In this document: piece by piece, positions 52,008 through 63,811 of the stretch
How positions within the stretch are numbered: the first letter of the stretch is position 1
Layout of the letters: every line of letters begins with the position of its first letter
NCBI GenBank assembly: GCA_021432605.1
Contig: MU271143.1
Coordinates: 71,277-135,276, forward strand
From: Coniochaeta sp. PMI_546
Lineage: Eukaryota > Ascomycota > Sordariomycetes > Coniochaetales > Coniochaetaceae
DNA: 64,000 nt
Direction of reading: 5' to 3'
Notes under the pieces: generated by a model
What the model was told of the DNA's origin: nothing
The model's database searches: none
The model's input: only the letters and a program-made list of their open reading frames with translations
Program-made: the position numbers and the translations under genes

Positions 52008-54188
52008 GACGTTGCTAAACCGGGAAAGGGACGGTATACCAACTACATGCCTTCTGGATTCTAGATTCTAGATTCTGGCAAGCAGCCTTGAATCTATCAA
52101 GGCGACGAGATGAATCAAATGTTTCCTATTAGCACTGCAGTGAAACATTGCGTAACGTGACCTGGCATCAGGAACCCTTTACTCTTGAGCCTTGTGACCA
52201 AAGACATCACGAGCCTGAGATAAGTAAGGTAGTGAATAGTGTCTGGAAGGTCATGCTGGCAGGCGAATTCTGGATCCAGCGGATTCAACTCGCACGTTTT
52301 GTCCTCGATGCCCTCGATGGCCTCTTTTCTCATGATAGGAATGATCGTCGACCAAGTAGTCTTTGTTGGGAACGGACGGGCCGGGCCTCCCATCAAGAAT
52401 CCACCACGTTTTCCCGAGCTGTCCAAAGCTGCCACGCCCACAGTGTACTACAAACCACAATACACGGAATGTTTATTAGCTCGGTACCTACCTTAGTGTC
52501 TGCCATTCTTTTTCGTTATACATAGTACATCCCAGGTACTGTCGCCAGCAGGGCAACAAGTTCAAATTTGCAAAGCGACTACACGTGTAGGGAGACTTTT
52601 CGTCAACGATGACGGCACTCTGCTATGACGAAATGCTTGACCCCACCACAACTGCTCACAGCACAACCTGGAAACCCAGGAAGGCATGGCCCGTTACCGT
52701 CTTCTTGTTGGTCTTGGTCATGTGGAGGGGCAGTGGCTGAGGTAATCCGCACTAGTGAGTGCTCAAGCCACAACCAATGAGAGACAGGGCATACAACTAA
52801 CACTATACCATATTATACTGCGGTACCTTACGTGCGTACAACACATGAACATGGTGATATTGCCTTTCTTCCACGGTGTTTATGTTGTTAGCATGTATTC
52901 TTTAAAAGACTTCGCTTTTGATGCCACCGAATTACTCCTCTACGGGACCCGGATAGCTTCTTTACCCATGGCATGGCCCTGCATCTTTGCTGCTAGATGC
53001 TCGGCTTGGAGGTTCAAGTCGACGACATCGTTGCTGGGTGCGTCTAAAGTTGGAGAGTACCTTTCCCCTTTACATCATGCGTACATATCGTAACAATGAC
53101 TCCGATACACACAAGTCACTCACGAACGTGAGCTTGACTGAGCGATAGTCCATTTGCAGCGGTCGTCATCCGACGTTTTCCCCAAAGCGTAAATGTTAAG
53201 GGGCTGTCAATGACAGGAGATTTTGCCCCATTCCAAGTCTTGCGCAGGAACAGGGCGTTGATCGTGCCCCTCATGAACTTTGCTTTGTTTAAGTTCCCAG
53301 CAGGCTTTATTTTTGAGAAGGCTATGCCCTAGATAGTCCAGGCTTGCATGTGTCTTTGAAGTCGTCTTGCTCGGCAGAGTTCTGCCTGGTCTTCGCCCTT
53401 AGCGCCAAGTCCGGCCGGCATCATGCTTCAAATCGGATTACATCCCATGGAGACAAGCCATTGAATGTTCAAGGTTTACATCATATACATGGTTCAAGCA
53501 GCTGGATTATATCGGATATTCCCTAGCCACAGCTGGGAACTGAACCTTGACGTCGAGCGCTTGCCCCAGGATCTATCATCACTTAACTCGTCCACAAGCT
53601 TCAAACACGCGCGCACAAAAGTATGTACGCCATGGCACGCAGTAGCCACTCTCCAAGCGGAGCGGAGTTACCCTTAGGGCTATGTTTAGCTGCGTCCTAT
53701 GCGAGCATAATCCGGTCTATTAGGAGCAGTAGCCACATCACATCTGTCATCCGACATCACATAGCTCCACTCAACTCGATAGACGTTTTGAGACAGGTAG
53801 GTGAGGCCCTCAACGAGAAGAATACATCATTCTAGAGAAATCAATGTCGTGCTCGCCGCATGTCACCCTTGGCACGTCGTGTTTACCTCGGAACAGATGG
53901 ACAAGATATCTTTCCGAGTTCTGTAAGTTCGGGGTGAGATCAGAGCTGCACACCTGCACCACCAGCACACTTGGCGGGTAGAGCATATCCTCATGATGGT
54001 GGCAAGCAGGTGTAGTAGCATACCTTTCTGAGAGGCCATATAAGCTTGGATCTCTGCTGCCACGTCTTGCCATAGAGTCTGTTCCTCCCAAGCCAGAGAT
54101 TCATCCCATCAATAAGAAGCCCTGTTCTTTATTACATCATCTTCCTCCCCTGAACATCTCACACAGCACATCAGACCAACAACGCAAG
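51171..54188. other. 3-kb gene-free stretch
   Basis: No supportable gene in about 3 kb; only short frames appear on both strands. It holds the CCGCCCTCG minisatellite (51953-52006), an ATTCTAG triplication near 52058-52075 and a pyrimidine-rich leader before the secreted acidic protein. There is no transposase, reverse transcriptase or terminal-repeat signature. Confidence 0.6.
51953..52006. repeat. 9-bp minisatellite GCCGCCCTC, six perfect copies
   Basis: Six identical tandem copies of GCCGCCCTC with no interruptions, in DNA that codes for nothing I recognise. Perfect identity suggests recent slippage. Confidence 0.9.
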
Positions 54189-55434
54189 ATGAAGATCGAA
54201 CTCCTATCCCTGCTCCTCGTTGGCTCAGCCATGGCGGCTCCGGCTACCTCGGTCAGCAAGGAGAAGGATGTCGCTCGCCGAGGTCAGCAGAGTGATGGCG
54301 TTGCGCCCTTGTTTGCGCTGAGGGCCAAGGCGTCTGTCTGGAAGAGGCAGGGTGGCGGCGGCGGTCAGGGTCGCCAGCAAGGCGAAGGCGAAGGTGAAGA
54401 GGGGAAAGAGAGTGCGGAGAAGAGACAGGAGAAGGAGGGTGAGGAAAAAGAAGAGGCTGGGGATGAAGGGGAGGGAGACGCGAAGGAGGAGAGCGACGTT
54501 GAGGTTGAAGAGGATGAGGGCGAGGGCCAGTCTGTCAGCCAGGGCGAGGATGATCAGGGCACCTCAAGTACCGGAGACGGTGAGAGTGAGGGTGACGGCG
54601 AGAGCGGCGGAGAGGAGGGCAGCGAGAGTGCCCCTGCCGGTGATTCCGAGGGTGGGCAAGAGACTGGGGAAGCTGAGGATAGTGAGGGTGAAGAAGGTGG
54701 CGAGGAGGGCGGCAACGTCGAGCAGGGTGTAGATGGTCAGGCCACCTCTAGCACCGGTGAAGAGGGTGAGGGCGAGAGTGAGGACGGGGTCGCAGGAGAA
54801 GGCGAAGTTGAGGGCGAGGGAGAACGTGAGGAGGGTGAGGGTGAGGCTGCTCCCGCTGGCGAATCTGATGCCGGAGGCGAAGGTGAGGACGGCGAGGCCA
54901 ACGAGGGTGACGACAGCCAAGCCACATCCGGCGCCGGCGAGGAGAATGAAGGCGAAAGTGAAGGCGAGGGCGAAGGTGAGGGCGAGGGCGAGGGCGAGGA
55001 AGGCGGTGAAGAGGGTGGTGAGGCTGCCCCTGCCGGCGAGTCTGAAGGTAGCGAGTCTGAGAGCGGCGAGCAGAGTGGTACTGGAGAGCGCGAACAGGAT
55101 GGTGAAGCCGTGGAGGGCGAGGATGGTCAGACCGCCACCTCTGGAGAAAGCGATGAGCCTGAGGGTGAAGCTGAGGGTGAGAACGATGGCGAGGATGACG
55201 GTGAGTCGAGACACTTCGCCCTTTGTTGGACTCAAGTGGCTGACTCCTTCTCTAGATTCAAGCGACGACGATATTCCCGACTGGGTCAAGGATAACCTCG
55301 GCAACTTCAACGGCCAGAGCCGTGCTGCGCGGCCCAATGGTCAGATTACCGGTGACCTTCCTGCATGGATGGCCAACCTCCAGGCGGCTCGATTCGGCGG
55401 CGGCAAGGTCCGCAGGACTGTCCTCTCTCACTGA
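54189..55434 (+). CDS. secreted, highly acidic Glu/Gly/Ser repeat protein
   Basis: Exons 54189-55200 and 55256-55434 give 396 residues, with a 55-nt GTGAGT..CTAG intron. Residues 1-17 are a signal peptide (MKIELLSLLLVGSAMAA). Dibasic sites (ARRG near 31, VWKRQ near 53) suggest Kex2-type processing. About 55-330 is almost only Glu, Gly, Asp, Ser with imperfect 60-70 residue units, each carrying a 'QGTSSTG/QATSSTG/QATSGAG/QTATSG' block and a 'SAPAGDS/AAPAGES' block. The C terminus is different: two Trp-containing helices 'DIPDWVKDNLGNF' and 'DLPAWMANLQAARF' joined by a short basic linker, ending KVRRTVLSH. There is no Cys in the mature protein. The function is unknown; a cell-wall or secreted disordered polyanion is one idea. 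I recognise no family. Confidence 0.82.
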
Positions 55435-56328
55435 ACGACGATTCTCCTGATTTGGGAGATCAACATTCCAAGACACTTAATGACTGGATGACTTGACGAC
55501 ATACACCGATATAGATTGCCGAAACATCACAACGTCTAGACGATGTTCGCACAGCACGATAGCATTAGCAACACTGGACCGTCTGCATTTGGTGTTTGCT
55601 TGGACTGCGGAAGAGGGGGTTATGGCCCAATTAATGGGCAATGAGTGAGAAGCTGGTCGAAGCAAGTTATGATATTGGTTCAGTGTACCTCATGACGTGG
55701 GTTGGGTTAACGTATAATTCTACCCATATTATTCTTTTTATAATAGAAACATATAATCGTCATTACCAGGTACATAAAGCTTCGTATTCATCTTGAGAGA
55801 CGAATGATCGTGTGTACAGAAGGCCGTTAGGTTCCCCCGGGGATTGGTAATGATGATATTTGATACCGGTTCGCTTGGAAGCTCATCATTTCTGAGTCAT
55901 TTGGTCTCACAGTAGCAAGTCAAAAGTAAACAAATCATGCCAGGCTGGAATTTCACGCTATGCAGCTGTTTGTTCAACAAATAAAATATCAAAATTGTCG
56001 ACGTCGAGTCACTACTGCAGGTAAGTACGCACAAGAACAGTCTTGACCTCCTGCACGGCCATAAGGAGAACACTGATGATGTGAGGCGAGCAATAATGCG
56101 TTTTCATAAAGCCATTTCGCCGAATGGTCTGTCCCTGGCCAGGAACTCCGTACGCAAACGCATACTCGCACAAGGACTGTATGGCACATCTCCATACGCT
56201 TCTACACGAGAAGTCCTGACATTCCCCCCTCATATTTCCATTACCATCCACAGCTCATTTCAGAATACAACCGTGTCTCCTAGGAACGCAAGGTACACTA
56301 CCACAGACGTATCGTAAACTTCGTGCCT
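55435..56328. other. intergenic between convergent genes
   Basis: About 0.9 kb, AT-rich in its middle (near 55720-55770), with no gene visible. Confidence 0.6.
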
Positions 56329-57607
56329 TCAGAAGAAGATATACCCAAGCAAGAAGCTGAGCAGGCACAGGACAGCCACGATCTGGATAGGGACACCCTC
56401 GGTGCCTTGCCTGACAGCCTGGGCGAGGTCTTTCACAGGCGGGACCGAACCCGTCTCGGCCGGGTCAGCAGTACCAGTCTTGCGCTGCCGCAGTCCGCTT
56501 GTGGCATCGCTGGTCAGGGAAGAGACTTTCGCCTCAACATGGGCGACCTGGTCCTTCAAACCCTCATATGTGGCCCCAGCGGTTGACTTCACGGTGTTGA
56601 TCGTTGACTGGGCCAGAGTGGCGTCTTCCTCAGGCTCACGCTTAATCTCGGGCGACTCGCTTCCAGTCTCTCGCTTAGGTTCAACGTCCAAGTGCGGAGA
56701 GGGTTTGCTGCTGGATCTCGTGTTGATCTCGCTCGGGGACGAATACGCTGGAGGCGGAGCATCGGGTGTCGACTCGACCTGGGAGGAGACGTTAGCAAAT
56801 GAACCACACACCGATCTGATCCTCACAGCAAAGGTACGTACCCCATTTGCGAGTGAGTGCCGCACAGGTGTGACAGCTAGGTTGTTAAGTCCGTTCTCCT
56901 TCAGGGCTGGGAGCCAGTTCACGCGAATCTTCCTCTCTTGAATGGCTGTCTTGTCCACAGAGTCCCACTGAAAGCATCAAAGTCAGTACTTGCACCAGTT
57001 GTAGACAGACGGACAGGCGGGAACATGTACGATTTGTTGAATGTTGTCGAAGACCTTATCTCCGGTAATGCTAACTGACTGGACGAGGAACTTATCGCGG
57101 CATCTGGCATCTAGGGGAGGCTCGGTCTTCATCGCCTGGAGAAGAACTGTATAACGATTTGTCAGGTAAAGTCTGCATGTGGCTAAGGCATGTCAACGAT
57201 TGGCAAGGTATACGGACCAGTGACCTCAACTTCGTGGCCCGGCTCGATGCGACCGGAGTTCGGCCGTACACAGTATCTGGAGTGGACGGTAAGTGCGGGC
57301 TCTCGTAGTACGGATCGCAAAGGAAGAGGAGGCAGGCGTACTGTTTAGGGGCAGTGGTTTTGACCTAAATTTGTGTTAGAAAATGAGCAGGATAGACACA
57401 TCGAGAGGATCCAGATGAAACAAACCTTGAAGGCAACAGGGTCGGAGTTGGGATTCTTGATCTTCAAGATCTGACCGACTTCCTCCTCGGTAAAAGGCCC
57501 TTCGTGTTCTGAGGTTAGTGGTCTCCTCCGTCTCTAGGCAGAGATGCATGCGGCGCATAGGACATACTGCGGAAGCCAAGCTCAGCGGGATCGATCTCGA
57601 CAGACAT
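56329..57607 (-). CDS. SCS2: VAP/SCS2 family ER membrane protein
   Basis: Seven exons: 57607-57568, 57508-57426, 57364-57342, 57276-57218, 57146-57031, 56967-56842 and 56778-56329, giving 298 residues. Introns are 59-71 nt. The joined MSP domain (1-125) reads MSVEIDPAELGFRKHEGPFT, then 'NPNSDPVAFKVKTTAPKQYC', 'VRPNSGRIEPGHEVEVTVLL' and 'CRDKFLVQSVSITGDK', the fold that binds FFAT motifs. A disordered linker, a short coiled coil and a C-terminal anchor 'IQIVAVLCLLSFLLGYIFF' complete the layout. VAPs tether lipid-transfer proteins and organelles to the ER. The last intron (56841-56779) is 63 nt without an in-frame stop, so its retention would add 21 residues. Dense introns like these are typical of the family in fungi. 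Confidence 0.94.
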
Positions 57608-58626
57608 GATGGCCGGTTTAGTTGCAGTATCGAAAGGAAAGAGCAGTAGTCGTGGTGGGAGCGGAAGCTGAGTTGTTGAAGTGGGAAGCTCGGAATCAAG
57701 GCCGTACGTAAATGGGGGTAACGTCGTCGAAAGAGATGCTTTGGCAAATTATCTATTTGGAGAGGATGGTCCAGGGGCCGGATCGACTTATTGCTAGGGC
57801 AAGTCGACAAGAAACAGCAGCAAGGGTGTAAAGCGTGGAGAAGTGAGAAGTTGGCAGGTGAAATCCGACAGAACGAGATGGTTGATTTGGAGTTTGGCGA
57901 CTGCAAGCAAACGAAGTCACAAGAGCTGCGCTGCACAATCGGTGGTTCCTGGTTACGACATTGCTTCTCCTGCGGCACACAAAGAGCACCGTCAGTCGGT
58001 CACGTCAGGCCAACTTTCCACCACACACCCACAGTAAGGTACCTCAGTACATGCGTACCTTAGACTATTAGTAACTGTACACTCGACATGTCTTAGGTAA
58101 GGTACCTAAGATAGCACTACCTCACACAGTACGTACTGTTCCAATTCCTGGCACATTTCGCGTGGCCCGTGCCCACGAACCCCGAGAAACGGCAGCAGCC
58201 CAGCCAGAAGGTTCGCTGTAGCATCGAGTTGGCCGCCAATGAGAGCGATCAGGAAGTGGAACCTGTCTAAGACATCCTTGTTCGCTCAACATCAGGTTGA
58301 AAGCGGTACGTCAACGTTGCTTGCCTTTCACATTCACTTGAACCTTTTCACGGCATATCAGACGCCCAGGGCCAATTCAACTCACGCACAGCACAAGCAT
58401 CGGGACATCCACACCGCAGTAACCTGCATCAAGGGTTTCCGTACCTTGATTTGTCACTCGATAAAGTGCCCTGGCAACTCTAATTGCTGCAAGACAGCGC
58501 ACTTTAAGCAACCCGCCGTTGACCGTTTGACGTCCCCGCCACCCCACTACTACAACCTACCTGTCACTACGACCTGTCGCCCTCATCCAACGACATATCA
58601 CGCGCAGCACAAGATCAAACAGCAAC
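57608..58626. other. divergent upstream region of SCS2 and the UBX gene
   Basis: About 1 kb with no gene. It contains the dispersed motif twice: GTAAGGTACCTCAGTAC near 58034 and TTAGGTAAGGTACCTAAG at 58093-58110, the latter a near-perfect palindrome. Confidence 0.55.
58093..58110. repeat. palindromic TTAGGTAAGGTACCTAAG element
   Basis: CTTAGGTA and TACCTAAG arms flank AGG/GTA, forming an almost perfect inverted repeat. A member of the AAGGTA/TAGGTA intergenic family. Confidence 0.6.
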
Positions 58627-59740
58627 ATGGCTCAATCAGATTTGGAGCTACTGCTCGAGATGGGCTTTGAAAAGGCACGAGCCGAGCTCGCAGTCAAAAA
58701 GACAGGTGGATGTATGTACCTTGCTTACCTAAACCTATCAGCTCTCCCTTCTCAGACACGCACACACACACACACACGTGGATACTAATGCGCTACCGGA
58801 AAGTACAAGGAGCCCTCACCTGGCTAGAAGAGAACCAAGATAAGCCCCTCGAAGAACTCCAAGCACAAGCCAGCAAGCCCGCAGCCGCTGCAGAAGACGA
58901 CGACGAGGACGATGAAGGAGCACCCAAGATCCCCGCAGTAGACGGCGAGAACGCCAAGTCGCTCGTCTGCAACGAGTGCGGCAAGAGGTTCAAGAACGAA
59001 GCCCTGGCTTCATATCACGCCTCCAAGACGGAACACACCGACTTCTCCGAGTCGACCGAGGAGATCGCCCCGCTGACCGAGGAGCAGAAAGCTGCCAAGC
59101 TAGAGGAGCTGCGAGCACGGCTGGCGGCGAAGAGGGCTGCTCAGGCGGAGAAGGACAAAGAGGAGGCCAAGCGAAATGAGGTACGAGTCTCTCCCTCGCC
59201 CTCTATCCATGTTGTATCATTGCTGACAAGTCTACGCAGCAAATCCGCAAGAAATCAACCAAAGAGACCGAAGATCTCAAGGAAGAACTGAAGCGCAAGG
59301 AGCAACTGAAAGAGGTCGAGAAGAAGAAGGCCGAGAAAGCAGCCGACCTCGAGGCAAAGCGGCGCATCAAGGCCAAGATCGAGGCTGACAAGGAGGAGCG
59401 CCGGCGCAAGGCGGAGGAGGCCAAGGCTGCCCGCGAGGGACGAGCTCCCGCCCAAGCAGCCCCGGTAGCGGCAGCGCCTGCTCCTGCTGCCTCGCGACCA
59501 GCGGCCACGCACAACGAGGCGCGGCTACGGTTGCAGACGGCTGGTGGGAACCTCCTGAAGACGTACCCTGCCGACACGACGCTGTTTGAGGTTGCTCAGG
59601 CGCTGGAGAACGAGAACCAGATTCGGGTGGAGAGCTTTACGACTACGTTCCCGCGCAAGACATTTACGCAGGGTGTGGACTTTGGCCAAACATTGAAGGA
59701 GGCTGGGTGTGTGCCCAGTGCTGTGTTGATTGTGAAGTAG
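58627..59740 (+). CDS. UBA-UBX domain protein (UBXN1/SAKS1-like)
   Basis: Exons 58627-58711, 58804-59180 and 59240-59740 give 320 residues. Introns are 92 nt (with a CA repeat and a TACTAAT branch) and 59 nt. The UBA domain is at 1-45: MAQSDLELLLEMGFEKARAE then 'GGLQGALTWLEENQDK'. A C2H2-like finger 'CNECGKRFKNEALASYHASK' with the closing His follows near 90. A long Lys/Glu/Ala coiled coil comes next, then the UBX domain (about 245-320) with 'TYPADTTLFEVAQALENENQ' and the 'TTTFPRKTF' FPR loop that docks on Cdc48/p97. It likely links ubiquitylated clients to Cdc48. The order UBA-zinc finger-coiled coil-UBX matches UBXN1. Confidence 0.93.
58756..58778. repeat. CA microsatellite in the first UBX-gene intron
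   Basis: An ACAC run with one ACACG interruption, within the intron 58712-58803. Confidence 0.8.
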
Positions 59741-60392
59741 GGAGTTTGGTGGCCTGGCAAAGGGGACGTGCCAATCAACTATGAGAGAGAGGTCGCGGTG
59801 AAACAGCCCTGAACCAGACAGACAGGAGGACAGAATCTCCTGTCAGAATGGGCTCATGCGTCCTATGAACGCTTCAAGTCCATACGAACCGTCCACCCGC
59901 AACATGAAAGGGGCAGCTAACACGGACACAAAAATAGAAGAAAAGGGAAAAGCAGTTACCAAACCTTGCTGATGACCTGATTTATGTTCCCATGACCTCT
60001 TCCTACGTCCTTAGTATCCGAAAGCCACGCTTCAACCCGGGCATCCGGATACCTCGACCACGGCACGCTCCGTCAGAAAAAGGTGGTACCTGTAGGTCCT
60101 GTAGGTCAGGCAGCAAAACATCGGCTCGAGCCGCACACATCACACATCACACATGCCAGGCAAAGCCCCCCAAAAGATCAGGCGAATCGTCACCACTGCG
60201 ATTCAAGAGTGCATCTTCATAACATTCCCTATGGAGCTAGGCACTCCCGCGTTCCCGGCATCCCATGATATCATAACCTCCATCCGTAAGTAAGAGTGAT
60301 AACCGGTTGCACCCGTTGCCGTTCCATGCAAAGTTGTTTTGAAGTACAAAGGGAAAAGGTGAGTCGACGCCGGAAAAAAACAAGCAGCCAGT
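59741..60392. other. intergenic between convergent genes
   Basis: 3' flanks of the UBX gene and RPP1. A short CACATCACA repeat is visible near 60130-60150. No gene. Confidence 0.6.
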
Positions 60393-61037
60393 TTAGTCGA
60401 AGAGACCGAATCCCATGTCGTCGTCTGACTCCTCCTTCTCTGTATTCGGGGAAAATCTCTGTTAGTAACTGTTTCTTGCTTCGTGGCCGAAGGCATGGTA
60501 CTCCGCGACGTCGTTGGGGGAGCACGGGGATGACGCCGCAGGAAACCTGGGGGGGACCGGAAAACTAACCCTCGACCTTCTCCTCCTCCTTTGTCTCCTC
60601 AGCAGCAGCGCCAGCAGCGGCAGCACCGCCGGTCGCGGCCTGGGCAGGTGCGCCACCGCCGGAGCCAACGTTCGAGAGCAGGTCCTTCACATCCTTGCCC
60701 TCGAGAGCCTGTCAAGTAGTCCCACGTCAGTCAATCCGTTCCTTTCCTCGGTATCGTGCCCGGTTGCTGTCGGTTCGTGCGCATACCTTGGCGAATAGCG
60801 AGGCCCAGATGGGCTCGACATCGGGGACGTTGGCGGCCTTGATGAGGGTGTTGATCTTGTCGGCCTGTATCCACGGGTGATCAGTATACCATTTTCAATC
60901 TGCAAAGTCTCCCAGCTCTTTTTCGCTTGGTCGTCGCAAGTTTGGCCGCCTAGGGGATTGTCGCTTACGGTGATCTCGACGCCATCATCGGCGAGGATGA
61001 GCGCCGCATAGGACGTTGCCAGCTCAGCGGTAGACAT
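60393..61037 (-). CDS. RPP1: 60S acidic ribosomal stalk protein P1
   Basis: Four exons, 61037-60969, 60864-60787, 60708-60570 and 60439-60393, give 110 residues. Introns are 104, 78 and 130 nt, a lot for so short a gene but usual for fungal ribosomal proteins. It begins [20 protein letters not shown], continues '[20 protein letters not shown]', has the Ala/Gly hinge ('[20 protein letters not shown]') and ends [13 protein letters not shown], the conserved stalk tail that recruits elongation factors. P1 pairs with P2 on P0 at the ribosomal stalk. The start '[14 protein letters not shown]' identifies P1 and not P2. Confidence 0.97.
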
Positions 61038-61828
61038 CTTGATTGTGTGGATGTGGACTCTGCACTTGCGTAGGCTGGAAGTGAGTTGTGGTGTTCAGAT
61101 GTCGTTGAACTTGTAGTCGAGAATTCGGCTAAGATGTAAATTATTTTGTGTGGGCAATGGAAACCCTCCTGGTCAAAGCCAGGGCCGAGACGAACAGCTG
61201 GCGACGGTCCGTTGACGTAGTCTCCAAAGAAAAAAAGCTCGAGCCACGTTTGGCGGGGCAGTCGGCGTGCGGGATTTTCCCTTTCCGGTCCCGCCGGAGT
61301 GGTGTGCTGATAGGCCGCCTCTTTCCGTCCTTATCGGCAATGGAGGGGGAAGTTCCAATCGGCAGCTCTGGGCCTTTGCTGCATCCAGCTGTTCCCCACC
61401 TTCGCATCTACATTCCCGGTATCACTCCCTCACCCCCGCCATCATTGGCATCTGACGTCGAATGCACTTAGTGATTTGCCGTACCGTTTAATAGAGACGC
61501 AACTCAAGCACTGCGGTGACATTGTGTCGCAATTGGATTCGGCGAGCTGCATTACAATCGTGGGGGACAAGGAGGAAACAACCTATGACATTGCCTCCCG
61601 TGTCGGTTCCTGTAACTCGACTGCCGCTCCATTTGTTTGGTCTCGCAGTAAGCACGCGCTACTGAAGTCGACAAAGGCTGCCCAACAAACGAACCTCTCC
61701 TACGATCACGTCCACGTCCACGACACTCAGCCTCACAGGCCCTTTGCACTTCATATAAATCCCTACCTGTCTGGCAAACTACCATTTATCAACGCTACGC
61801 AACGAACAAACCCATTCTAGGACCCAAG
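61038..61828. promoter_or_regulatory. divergent upstream region of RPP1 and the DUF2408 gene
   Basis: About 0.8 kb without a gene. GGAAAGAGGCGG and CCGCCGGAG-type GC words are present at 61295-61330. The open frames on both strands at 61.15-61.47 kb are mutual shadows with no family features. Confidence 0.5.
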
Positions 61829-63497
61829 ATGGATACTCCGGCGGTGCCGATGCCGAAGGACTCGCGCGAGAGAGAGATTCTGGAAAAACTGACGGCGATT
61901 CGAGACCAATTGCTCCTTCTCAAGCAAGACCGAACCAAGTACATCCGTAGCCAGGATGTCCAACAGCTCTACAACCAGGCCATCGAGCAAGTCAAGGAGC
62001 TCAACGACGTGCGGAAAGGTCTCGAGCACAGCGAAAACAGAGGTAAGTCTCGTTCAGCCTCTGTCGACCCCTATGTCACCCCTGTCGCAGCGGTGTGCTA
62101 ACCAAGGAGCTCTGCAGTCGACAAGGTGCTGGAATCATGCTTTCAGCTCCTCTCCCTATTTTTCATGACGATCGGTCGCAATAGCGAGGCGCCAGCCGCA
62201 TACGCCCTGACTTCGACTATCAAGCGGCTTGTCGACCATTTGTCCGAAGCAAACCTGTACTCGGCCAAGGACCTGGAAAGCATGAACAAGACGCTCGAGA
62301 GACTGGAGGACATTGTGTCCAAATCCGGGCACAACAGCTCACCGTACCTGACCGAGCTGTTGGGCAAGAGGGTAGAGCTGTGCAAGTCGAGGATCGCGGA
62401 GCTGCGGAAGCGTCTCGATCGCTTGGCCGAGCCCCTGCAGGAAGTCCATGAGAAGCTCATTTCCATACTGAGGAGTATGTCGTTAGCGAATACCAAGGCG
62501 AAGGTACATCTACCAACCCCTCCCGGTGTTCGGTAACTGGTGATGCTGACATGTGATCCAGTTCTCCTCCACAGAAGTTCAGAAGCTACAGGCCCAGCTG
62601 AAGGAGATAGACGAGCAGCGGAAAGACGGCAAGTTCGTGTCTGCGGACGGCAGCGTGTTAGCAGGAAGCGATGAGGTAGCAGACCTTTTACAGCGCTGCC
62701 TGCTGTGGTCGGAAATAGTACTGGAGCGGCAAGTACTATCCTGCCTTTACGAGATATTGGCACCTTCTAATACTTGAATCTAGAAAAGGAGAAATCCCCG
62801 AAGCGTTCCAGCCAAGGTACCGGATCCTGGTATCGATACGGAACGAGCTCGACAAATTATCTATCACGCCGGCATGGTCGCTTCGCGAGGCAGACCTGTA
62901 CGACTACCAGAGGCAGCTGGACCGGATCGACGAGAGCAGAGTCGACGGCAACTTCTTGGATGACGAGGGAAAGCCGGCTGAGCTTTATGTGCAACGGGTA
63001 GGCTACACGATCGATGTTATAATGGCGGGGGGCATGAACTAACAAGAAACCCAGACACTCCTATACCTCATTCGGAGAAACTATGGGTACATCTACCATC
63101 TCATGCTATCGTCGGAGCCAGTCTCTGAGGCTCTCCTCCCGATCTACAACCAGCTCCAAACATTGAAGCGGTGCCTGGTGGAAGTCAAGGAGCAAGGCGG
63201 CGTCAGCTCGGCGAGAGAGCTCTATCCTTACAGCATGAAAGTGAGTTTGTTCCCTGCCCAACAGCCAGACCATCAGACGCTAACGTGTACATCCAGCTCA
63301 ACTCCCTAGACAACATGAGAGTCGACGGCAAGTTCATGATCGGCAACGACATCCCCGAGGGGCAAGGCAGCGTCACAGAGCTGTTGGAAGAGTGCTTCGA
63401 GCTCAACTACGAGCTCAGGGTAGCCGCCGAGGAGGCAGAGGAACGCGAAGAGAGGGCGGCGAGTACGGATAATCTGGCCCAAACGGCCGCTACATGA
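61829..63497 (+). CDS. DUF2408/UPF0662-type helical protein
   Basis: Six exons, 61829-62042, 62118-62503, 62562-62728, 62784-62997, 63055-63240 and 63297-63497, give 455 residues. Introns are 75, 58, 55, 57 and 56 nt. The third begins GC in the context GAGCG/GCAAGT, the usual form of GC-AG introns, and only that junction keeps the frame ('LERKGEIPEAFQPRYRIL'). The start is MDTPAVPMPKDSREREILEK. The protein is helical throughout, with 'VLESCFQLLSLFFMTIGRNS', 'NRLDKLSITPAWSL'-type helices and 'LPIYNQLQTLKRCLVEVKEQ'. It contains no membrane segment or catalytic motif. The fungal UPF0662 family (DUF2408) is cytoplasmic in fission yeast and of unknown function. Confidence 0.9.
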
Positions 63498-63811
63498 AAA
63501 TGACAACGTGTTGTTGGGTGGTCATATCTTCAGAGGCTCTGTGGATGGGATGAACAGCGGCTGTACGATTTTTCGAACATCAAGGGGATCTGGCTTGACA
63601 GCTTTTGCGCGTCGGTGTTATTATTCTTGCTGCTGAGAGCATAGGTTTTTATTTCTACGGCAAAGGGGGGAATCATGTTTTGGGGTCCCGGTACTTGTCT
63701 AATATGATAAACGTAGCGAGGCAACTTGATTCTCATCACACATGTTACCGCTGTAATCTCCCTCCCTCTCTCTTCGTCGCATTCCGTCACTCTGCTGCTT
63801 CTCAATGCCAA
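63498..63811. other. intergenic between convergent genes
   Basis: 3' flanks only; nothing else is seen. Confidence 0.6.

Noticed and set aside
54352-55434. Alternative Arg/Val/Lys-rich reading frame within the acidic repeat gene
   Set aside because: It is the shifted reading of GAG/GGC repeats; the frame with a signal peptide and a well-formed intron is the real one. The alternative shares the last exon only by chance of the intron being ignored.
61148-61471. Open frames between RPP1 and the DUF2408 gene
   Set aside because: They occupy a divergent promoter and have no conserved features.
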